A stretch of 5,525 nucleotides of DNA from Dehalococcoidia bacterium (GTDB taxonomy: Bacteria > Chloroflexota > Dehalococcoidia > UBA2985): positions 1 through 5,525 of the forward strand of contig JASLXI010000079.1 in NCBI GenBank assembly GCA_030740415.1, written 5' to 3'. The position numbers and the translations under genes were made by a program. Position 1 is the stretch's first letter; each line of letters starts with the position of its first letter. This document shows positions 1 through 4,538 of this stretch, one piece after another. Under the pieces are notes generated by a model. It worked only from the letters and a program-made list of their open reading frames with translations, was not told the DNA's origin and did not search any database.

Positions 1-2
1 TC

Positions 3-563
3 TCCGAGACCATCATGGAACTCTCCAGCGGCGAGCTATCAGAGATATCTGGCGCCTACAAGTGGGACATCTCTCGCGAAGCCTACTGGCAGAGAATTTA
101 CGATAAGACCGCTTCCCTTTTCTCCACCGCTGCCGAGTCGGGGGCCGTCCTCAGCGATGCACCGGAGGGCCTAGTCCAGTCTCTCAAGTCCTACGGCTAC
201 AACCTGGGGATGGCCTTCCAGATTGTCGACGATATCCTGGATTTCCAGGGCACCGAAGCAAAGATAGGCAAGCCGGTGGGCAACGATCTGCTCCAGGGAA
301 CCATTACTCTACCTTCGATATTACTAATGGAGCGCTACCCCGACGACAACCCCATCAAGAAGCTCTTCGAAAACGTGGAGAACGACCGCAACCTGAAGCG
401 GGTCATTGAGATGATCCAGAACTCAGACATAATCCCCCAGTCTTACTCCGTGGCCTCTGACCTCTGCCACAAAGCCACCCAAGCCCTGGAGCCTCTGCCG
501 GGCTCCTCATACAAGCGCTCGCTGGCAGACCTGGCGGCGTACGTCTTGGAGCGGCAGTACTGA
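3..563 (+). CDS. trans-polyprenyl diphosphate synthase (C-terminal part, 5' end outside window)
   Basis: Isoprenoid chain-elongating enzyme of the IspA/IspB (polyprenyl_synt) family. It condenses isopentenyl diphosphate onto an allylic diphosphate to make the side chain of quinones or the undecaprenyl-type carrier, and acts in the cytosol. The frame is open from base 3, and residues upstream of the first visible ATG (base 15) already match the family (ETIMELSSGE), so that ATG is internal and the gene starts outside the window. The second aspartate-rich motif DDILD is at 228-242, preceded by the usual GMAFQIVD context and followed by the IGKPVGNDLLQG stretch and the TLP motif of this family. 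The first Asp-rich motif (DDxxD) must lie upstream. 186 residues are present, roughly the C-terminal 55-60% of a usual 320-residue enzyme. It ends TGA at 561-563. Chain length of the product cannot be read, because the determining residues lie before the first DDxxD. Family is seen directly; the quinone role is inference. Confidence 0.93.
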   Translation, partial: SETIMELSSGELSEISGAYKWDISREAYWQRIYDKTASLFSTAAESGAVLSDAPEGLVQSLKSYGYNLGMAFQIVDDILDFQGTEAKIGKPVGNDLLQGTITLPSILLMERYPDDNPIKKLFENVENDRNLKRVIEMIQNSDIIPQSYSVASDLCHKATQALEPLPGSSYKRSLADLAAYVLERQY

Positions 564-575
564 TTCTTATTAACC

Positions 576-2123
576 TCACTCCTCCCACACCACCTCACCC
601 TGTGCCACCGTCATCAGGACACGGATGTCCTTAATTTGCTCTGGGTGAATGGTCGTGGGGTTTTGATCCAAGAGCGCTAGGTCTGCACGCATGCCTTCCT
701 CAACGGAACCAGAAACGTGCTCTTCAAAGGACGCGTAAGCACTACCAAGCGTATACATACTCAGAGCATCCTCGACGCTCATGGCCTCCCCGGGAAGCAC
801 CGCACCGCCCGATTCCGCCCTGCGGGTCATCGCGGCGTATATTCCCAACAGAGGGTTCATTGGAATGACTGGAGCATCGGAGCCTGCAGCCAGGGAAATT
901 CCCACGGCCTTCATGTAGCCGACGGGGTACAGCCAGGGTAGCACGTCGTTAGGGACTTCGGCCAGATAGCGCTCTCCGCTGCAATAGAGGAAACCAGGTT
1001 GGGTAACTACCGTTATACCACTACGAGCCAGCTTCTCTATCAAATGAGGCAGGCACTCGGAGCAGTGCTCAATACGATGCCGAAGCGCACGAGGCACACT
1101 TCCTTCGGATATGAAATGTATGGCATCAATGGCTTCCTCCACTGCATGGGCCTCCACAGCGTGTATAGCAACCTGAAAGCCGCTATTATGTGCTTCCTTC
1201 GCCATCTTACGCAGATTCTCCCTAGACGGTTGAAGTGACCCCGTGGTCGTGGTAACCATTATCTTGACTGACCCCAAGCGTAGGCCGTGCGACTGGTAGC
1301 CGAAAGTGAAACTATTTTCCAGGAACTCGGATAGGTGGTTGGCTCCCGCCATGAAGGTCACCGCGGGAGTAAGCAGGCCTCTATTCTTGAGCTTCAAGAA
1401 AAACTCCCATCTCTCCAGGTTGTTCCCGGGGGTGGCATCCTGAAGAGAGGTGATGCCTAGGGTAAGGCACTGCTTATCGAACAATCGGACACCCGTCTCG
1501 ATTTCATCCTGGGACAGGGACGGTATTATCCCGTCCAGGTAATCGGTCATCTCCAGGAGCAGGCCCGTGGGTTCTCCAGTGCCTTCCTGACGCTCTATGA
1601 CGCCTCCGATGGGGTCTGGGGTATCCTTTTGGATGCCGGCCAGGGCCAGTGCACGACTGTTGAGTACGATCGCATGCCCCGACCTGTGAAGCAACTTTAC
1701 GGGGTGGTCTGGAACGGCCTGATCCAGATCCCACCGATTGGGATGGCGTTTTTCCCTTAAATCAAACTCGTTGTACCCCATCCCTCGAAGCCAGGTATCT
1801 CCGGAGGCCTGCGTGGATCGCTCCCACAACTTCCCCTTAATGTTTTCGATGGAGGACACGGACGCCGGAGTACAGTCCACTGCCAGAAGAGAAGCTGCGG
1901 TGGCAAGGACATGACAGTGGGCGTCGTTGAAGCCGGGTATCAACGTACCGCCCTGGCAATCGATGTTTCTTGTAAAGCCATCGCTCGCAAAGGGAGGTTC
2001 GTCTGAACCCACGCCTATTACCCTGCCCTGCCCTATCGCCACCCAGGAGGCTCTGGGCATACGTGGGTCCAATGTAATAACCGTAGCGTTGTAGAGAAGC
2101 ATATCTGGGGCTGACAGGGACAT
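576..2123 (-). CDS. metal-dependent amidohydrolase, Amidohydro_3/YtcJ-like
   Basis: Predicted cytosolic zinc-type hydrolase of the amidohydrolase superfamily; the substrate (amide, carbamate or related C-N bond) is unknown. Numbering from the ATG at 2123 (515 residues): an N-terminal beta-sandwich strand set (about 8-60); PGFNDAHCH with metal ligands His69 and His71; the family block LDQAVPDHPV...GHAIVLNSRAL (133-159); a candidate carboxylated lysine Lys287 in GSVKIMV; His321 (AIHAVE); His353 (RIEHC); and Asp416 (AAGSDAPV). All the usual metal and catalytic positions are present. The frame stays open upstream to 2270, but that extension lies inside lipA and does not look like the family, so I start at ATG 2123. 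ATG 2102 (MLLYN) and GTG 2153 are alternatives, and none has a clear Shine-Dalgarno. It follows lipA by 31 bases on the same strand and converges with the prenyl synthase. Oddities: the DG before the GSL of the family and the GD after His321 are replaced (VTTTTGSL; HAVEAHA), suggesting a divergent subgroup. Confidence 0.9.
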   Translation of the reverse strand: MSLSAPDMLLYNATVITLDPRMPRASWVAIGQGRVIGVGSDEPPFASDGFTRNIDCQGGTLIPGFNDAHCHVLATAASLLAVDCTPASVSSIENIKGKLWERSTQASGDTWLRGMGYNEFDLREKRHPNRWDLDQAVPDHPVKLLHRSGHAIVLNSRALALAGIQKDTPDPIGGVIERQEGTGEPTGLLLEMTDYLDGIIPSLSQDEIETGVRLFDKQCLTLGITSLQDATPGNNLERWEFFLKLKNRGLLTPAVTFMAGANHLSEFLENSFTFGYQSHGLRLGSVKIMVTTTTGSLQPSRENLRKMAKEAHNSGFQVAIHAVEAHAVEEAIDAIHFISEGSVPRALRHRIEHCSECLPHLIEKLARSGITVVTQPGFLYCSGERYLAEVPNDVLPWLYPVGYMKAVGISLAAGSDAPVIPMNPLLGIYAAMTRRAESGGAVLPGEAMSVEDALSMYTLGSAYASFEEHVSGSVEEGMRADLALLDQNPTTIHPEQIKDIRVLMTVAQGEVVWEE

Positions 2124-2154
2124 AAGAGTATCGTTGTCGCCAGCAGTCCACACG

Positions 2155-3048
2155 TCAGGAACGGCAGGCGGTGACGAACTGCTCCTCGGCGTGGTAAGAG
2201 CTTCGTACCAGAGGGCCAGAGGCCACGTGGCGGAAGCCCAAACGCTCCCCCTCCCTTCGCAACTCATCAAACTCCTGTGGTGTATAGAACTTCTCCAGAG
2301 AAACGTGCTTGGGCGAGGGTCGCAGGTACTGGCCGATGGTCAGGAGGTCGCAGTCAACGGAGCGCAGGTCCTTCATCGTCTGTACTATCTCGTTCCACTC
2401 CTCACCTAGGCCGAGCATCATCCCCGATTTGGTTACGGCATTGGGCGATGTCTCCCTAGCCCTATCCAGCAGCTCCAGGGACTGGTGGTAGTCACCCTTG
2501 GGTCGGACGGAGCGGAAGACCCTCTCCACAGTCTCGATGTTGTGGTTGAGGAGATCGGGGGCAGCCCGCATAACCGTGTTCAGAGCGGGCCTGGACCCCT
2601 GGAAGTCGGGAATAAGTACCTCAATCTGGCACTCTGGCAGCCTCTGACGAATTTCGTAGACGCACTGGGCAAAGATGAAGGCACCGCCGTCTGGCAGGTC
2701 GTCCCGATCCACAGAGGTTACTACACAGTATCGCAGGCGCAATCGCTCTACTGTACGGGCCAAGCGCTGCGGCTCCTCCAGATCCACAGCCAGGGGCCTG
2801 CCAGTCCTCACCGCACAGTAACGACAGGCACGAGTGCAGATGTCCCCCAAGACCATGAACGCGGCGCTGCGGTTGTCCCAGCACTCCCCGATGTTGGGAC
2901 AGTGGGCCTCTTCGCAAACAGTATGCAGTTCGCTCTGTTGCAGCAAGTTCTGCACGTCGATGTAATTGGCCCCGCCAGGCATGGGCACCTTGAACCAGGG
3001 GGGAAGGCGCCGTTTTGGGTTCTCTCTAGTCTCTTCAGGAACTGTCAT
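2155..3048 (-). CDS. lipA: lipoyl synthase (radical SAM)
   Basis: Inserts two sulfur atoms at C6 and C8 of the protein-bound octanoyl group, making the lipoyl cofactor of pyruvate and 2-oxoglutarate dehydrogenases and of the glycine cleavage H protein. With the ATG at 3048 (297 residues, normal for the family), the LipA-specific auxiliary 4Fe-4S motif CX4CX5C is Cys45, Cys50 and Cys56 (CEEAHCPNIGEC). The radical SAM motif CX3CX2C is Cys71, Cys75 and Cys78 (CTRACRYC). The conserved RSSY is at 282-285 near the C-terminus, where its serine ligates the auxiliary cluster. Other family blocks are GDICTRAC, a Val-Arg-Pro stretch before the Y-x-x-S-L-E-L-L segment, MLGLGE and TIGQYLRPS. A TTG six codons upstream (3066) also opens the frame, but ATG gives the more typical N-terminus (MTVPEETRENPKRRLPPW). 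No lipB or lplA is visible. The gene is divergent from the rightward mini-gene cluster. Its promoter would lie in 3049-3180, but I see no clear minus-strand one. Confidence 0.97.
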   Translation of the reverse strand: MTVPEETRENPKRRLPPWFKVPMPGGANYIDVQNLLQQSELHTVCEEAHCPNIGECWDNRSAAFMVLGDICTRACRYCAVRTGRPLAVDLEEPQRLARTVERLRLRYCVVTSVDRDDLPDGGAFIFAQCVYEIRQRLPECQIEVLIPDFQGSRPALNTVMRAAPDLLNHNIETVERVFRSVRPKGDYHQSLELLDRARETSPNAVTKSGMMLGLGEEWNEIVQTMKDLRSVDCDLLTIGQYLRPSPKHVSLEKFYTPQEFDELRREGERLGFRHVASGPLVRSSYHAEEQFVTACRS

Positions 3049-3152
3049 ACTAGACCATGATATCAAACCAGGAATCTAATGTCTTCATTGACAGTGATTA
3101 CGGCTCCGATTACAGGCATAAAAACTCTTCATTGTCGGCATTAATAGCATAG

Positions 3153-3181
3153 TTGACCGAGCCTGACCCTAAAGCTATAAT
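3153..3181 (+). promoter_or_regulatory. near-consensus sigma70-type promoter for the mini-gene pair
   Basis: TTGACC at 3153-3158 and TATAAT at 3176-3181 are separated by exactly 17 bases: five of six matches at -35, six of six at -10, and optimal spacing. Transcription would begin near 3187-3190, leaving a leader of only about 20-25 bases before the purine-rich ribosome site and the TTG start at 3212. The match is seen directly; its use in the cell is inference. Confidence 0.75.
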
Positions 3182-3200
3182 GACCCAAAAGCTACAAGCA

Positions 3201-3207
3201 GGGGGGT
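3201..3207 (+). promoter_or_regulatory. ribosome binding site supporting the TTG start at 3212
   Basis: GGGGGGT followed by four bases and then TTG. It resembles a Shine-Dalgarno more in G-richness than in exact sequence. It matters because an in-frame TAA at 3170-3172 and the lack of any other start codon leave TTG 3212 as the only possible start for the 38-codon gene other than an internal ATG that would remove the CxxC motif. Confidence 0.55.
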
Positions 3208-3211
3208 AGAG

Positions 3212-3328
3212 TTGGCAAACGAGTCTGGAAAGAGATACTTTTGCAAAACCTGCGGCTCTGAATTCATCGTCACTACAGCTGGAGATGGAGCCATGCAGTG
3301 CCACGGCGAGCCTGTACAGCAGAAATAG
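3212..3328 (+). CDS. desulforedoxin-like mini-protein, CxxC...CH variant (38 aa)
   Basis: A tiny cytosolic protein resembling the desulforedoxin/N-terminal desulfoferrodoxin iron-binding fold. It starts at TTG 3212 (forced by an in-frame TAA at 3170) and ends TAG at 3326-3328. Visible features are MANESGKRYFCKTCGSE with Cys11 and Cys14, a TTAGDG turn (residues 21-26), then Cys30-His31. In the classical rubredoxin-like Fe(SCys)4 site the last pair is Cys-Cys, so this protein would offer Cys3His, which suits zinc or an altered iron centre. Spacing (15 residues between Cys14 and Cys30) equals that of desulforedoxin and of the neighbour at 3389-3532, with which it shares 18 of 38 aligned positions counting the initiator. 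That conservation, the promoter and the ribosome site together make it a real gene despite its length. It lacks the paralogue's C-terminal extension. Metal and function (electron transfer, oxidative stress, or metal binding only) are inference. Confidence 0.82.
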   Translation: MANESGKRYFCKTCGSEFIVTTAGDGAMQCHGEPVQQK

Positions 3329-3350
3329 ATACCGAGATGTCCCCTCTACT

Positions 3351-3365
3351 CCCGGATGAACCGGG
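3351..3365 (+). other. intercistronic hairpin between the two mini-genes
   Basis: CCCGG (3351-3355) and CCGGG (3361-3365) form a 5-bp GC stem around a 5-base loop (ATGAA). There is no following U-run, so it is not a classical intrinsic terminator. It sits 11 bases before the Shine-Dalgarno of the second gene and could act in mRNA processing or stability. It is short enough to be chance. Confidence 0.3.
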
Positions 3366-3375
3366 GAAAGAAGGC

Positions 3376-3382
3376 GGGAGGT
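3376..3382 (+). promoter_or_regulatory. strong Shine-Dalgarno for the 47-aa mini-gene
   Basis: GGGAGGT with a 6-base spacer to ATG 3389. This is the best ribosome site in the window and strong evidence that the short gene after it is translated. Confidence 0.8.
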
Positions 3383-3388
3383 TAGAAA

Positions 3389-3532
3389 ATGGCAAATGAG
3401 CTTGGCAAAAGGTACCAGTGTGAGACCTGCGGCACTGTGGCGTTGTGCACCAAGGCTGGTGATGGACCCGTGTCGTGCTGTGAGAAGGAAATGGCCTTGC
3501 AGGATGCACGAAGACTGCCCTCTTCCGACTAG
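3389..3532 (+). CDS. desulforedoxin-like iron-binding mini-protein (47 aa)
   Basis: A small cytosolic protein with the desulforedoxin / desulfoferrodoxin N-terminal (FeS4) signature: GKRYQCETCGT with Cys11 and Cys14, then Cys30-Cys31 after the TKAGDG turn. The CxxC-X15-CC spacing is the one known from desulforedoxin, where the four Cys bind one iron as in rubredoxin. An extra Cys20 lies between the pairs. The C-terminus runs on to ...RRLPSSD, about ten residues beyond the classical 36-residue protein. There is no superoxide reductase (neelaredoxin) domain downstream, so it is a stand-alone unit and not a truncated desulfoferrodoxin: the stop is at 3530-3532 and the next gene is unrelated. It lies 60 bases after its paralogue on the same strand and is probably in the same transcript. 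Likely roles are electron transfer or iron binding linked to redox stress; neither is shown. Family is recognised from the motif and spacing. Confidence 0.9.
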   Translation: MANELGKRYQCETCGTVALCTKAGDGPVSCCEKEMALQDARRLPSSD

Positions 3533-3569
3533 CCTACACAGACAATCCGCAAGGACATTCTGAAGGAAA

Positions 3570-3586
3570 CTGCTGCGTCCCAGCAG
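3570..3586 (+). other. hairpin downstream of the mini-gene pair (weak terminator candidate)
   Basis: CTGCTG (3570-3575) and CAGCAG (3581-3586) form a perfect 6-bp stem with a 5-base loop, 37 bases after the stop of the 47-aa gene. It is followed by AATTAG rather than a run of T, so intrinsic termination would be inefficient. It may partly separate the mini-gene transcript from the 259-aa gene. The rest of the 132-base gap (3533-3664) shows no promoter I can support. Confidence 0.35.
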
Positions 3587-3653
3587 AATTAGACGGCCAT
3601 TTCAGGGCGCTGCCTTGGGATGGCTGTGATTTGTCTGGGGCACAACCACCGCT

Positions 3654-3658
3654 AGGAG
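3654..3658 (+). promoter_or_regulatory. Shine-Dalgarno for the 259-aa hypothetical gene
   Basis: AGGAG with a 6-base spacer to ATG 3665. It fixes the start of the following gene. Confidence 0.7.
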
Positions 3659-3664
3659 ACAGGT

Positions 3665-4444
3665 ATGAGCAAGCTGATAGAGCGCCTGGAAAAGGTAGGT
3701 ACCGTTGCACCGACTCCAATGGGTTTCGGAGCCAACCGTGCCATCGAGAAGGCTAAATCCATGCTTCTGATAGCGCTATCCGGGACGAAGTCAGCGGCGC
3801 CAGACTCGAAGCTCAAAGTAGACTCGTACATCATAGCCGCGGGAGAGGCAGCAATATCCGAGCTTAAGGCCGCCAAGGGCGCGGCAGGAGACGCCCTGTG
3901 GGGACTATGGACTGATACCCTCACGACTCCCTCGCTAAAAGACCTCAAGGGGGAAGGAGGAGACTTCTTCATCTTCTCCACCGTCGACGCTCCCGCAGAA
4001 GTACTGGCTAACGATGACCTAGGCCGGTTGATAACCATACCCGTGGAATTTCCGGAGGAGCTGGGACACGCCCTGGAGGAGATGCCCGTGGATGCTGTTC
4101 TCCTAGCCGGCCTGGAAGAAGTTTCGCCATTGTCCGTTAGAAACTTGATGCAAATACGTTCGGTAAGGGATCTCATTTCCAAGCCTCTTCTTTTATTGCG
4201 CACTCATTCGTTGAACCGAGATGAATTGGCAGTGCTTCAGGACGTCGGGGTTCAGGGGTTGGTTGTGGACCTGAGAAGTATGAATGTGAAGGAAGCCATT
4301 CAAATAGAAGACGCAATTGAGGGGCTACCTCCTCGTAAGACCAGGCGCGACCAGGCCGACGCGTTGCTGCCCAGAGTATCGCAACGCGCGGCTTCACATC
4401 AAAGTGATGATGATGACGATGGTGAAGAGGAGGAATACGAGTAG
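3665..4444 (+). CDS. conserved-looking hypothetical protein with acidic C-terminal tail (259 aa)
   Basis: I do not recognise this protein by name. It is predicted soluble, with no signal peptide or membrane segment. It shows alternating hydrophobic strands and amphipathic helices: SYIIAAGEAAISELKAAK (about 54-71), DFFIFST followed by a helix (about 100-115), GRLITIPVEF (about 120-129), DAVLLAGLEE (about 143-152), KPLLLLRTH (about 173-181), and VQGLVVDLRSM (about 217-227). This strand-helix rhythm, with a conserved-looking late GVQGLVVD, would fit an (alpha/beta)-barrel such as a TIM-like fold, but that is inference. Residues 247-259 are almost wholly Asp/Glu (SDDDDDGEEEEYE), a low-complexity and probably disordered tail preceded by a basic stretch (PPRKTRR at about 225-245). 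Start ATG 3665 has a good Shine-Dalgarno. It stands 132 bases after the desulforedoxin-like pair and 94 before the MFS gene, all on the plus strand, so co-transcription is possible but not shown. The enzyme function cannot be assigned. Confidence 0.85.
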   Translation: MSKLIERLEKVGTVAPTPMGFGANRAIEKAKSMLLIALSGTKSAAPDSKLKVDSYIIAAGEAAISELKAAKGAAGDALWGLWTDTLTTPSLKDLKGEGGDFFIFSTVDAPAEVLANDDLGRLITIPVEFPEELGHALEEMPVDAVLLAGLEEVSPLSVRNLMQIRSVRDLISKPLLLLRTHSLNRDELAVLQDVGVQGLVVDLRSMNVKEAIQIEDAIEGLPPRKTRRDQADALLPRVSQRAASHQSDDDDDGEEEEYE

Positions 4445-4524
4445 TTCTTGCTACCAATACCTGCTGCAAATCCCTTCCTGATGTGGCATGTATAGGTATG
4501 TTGAGTGTGGGGGTTGGAGTTGGG

Positions 4525-4531
4525 AGAGGAG
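4525..4531 (+). promoter_or_regulatory. Shine-Dalgarno for the MFS transporter gene
   Basis: AGAGGAG with a 7-base spacer to ATG 4539 supports that start over upstream or downstream alternatives. The 94-base gap before this gene (4445-4538) holds a TATAGG-like -10 near 4491 but no matching -35, so no promoter is called. Confidence 0.7.
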
Positions 4532-4538
4532 TTGACGC

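Larger units (their letters stand above)
3049..3211. other. divergent intergenic region between lipA and the mini-gene pair
   Basis: This 163-base gap separates leftward lipA from the rightward desulforedoxin-like genes and should hold promoters for both. A strong plus-strand promoter is visible at 3153-3181. Another TTGACA lies at 3088-3093 on the plus strand, but its downstream partner (TACAGG at 3111-3116, 17-base spacer) is poor. No convincing minus-strand promoter, operator palindrome or riboswitch was recognised. It contains no plausible coding sequence: the minus-strand frame across it lacks family-like content. Confidence 0.7.

Noticed and set aside
2485..3060. 191-codon plus-strand open frame opposite lipA
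   Set aside because: Antisense shadow of a clear lipA; no family-like motifs and no ribosome site.
3088..3116. TTGACA with TACAGG 17 bases downstream as a second plus-strand promoter
   Set aside because: The -35 is perfect but the -10 matches only about three of six positions, and a far better promoter lies at 3153-3181.
3273..3509. 78-codon minus-strand frame across the mini-genes
   Set aside because: The opposite strand encodes two motif-matching paralogues; this frame has no recognisable feature.
3389..3532. A truncated desulfoferrodoxin (superoxide reductase missing its catalytic domain)
   Set aside because: The gene ends cleanly, and the sequence after the stop shows no remnant of the neelaredoxin domain with its His ligands; stand-alone forms of this domain are known.
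3652..4203. 183-codon minus-strand frame opposite the 259-aa gene
   Set aside because: Ser/Arg/Pro-rich shadow; the plus strand has a good Shine-Dalgarno and a coherent alpha/beta pattern.
4401..4440. Trinucleotide repeat in the acidic tail as a mobile or phase-variable repeat
   Set aside because: Codons are mixed (GAT/GAC, GAA/GAG) and the run is short; it reads as acidic-tail coding, not a slippage tract.
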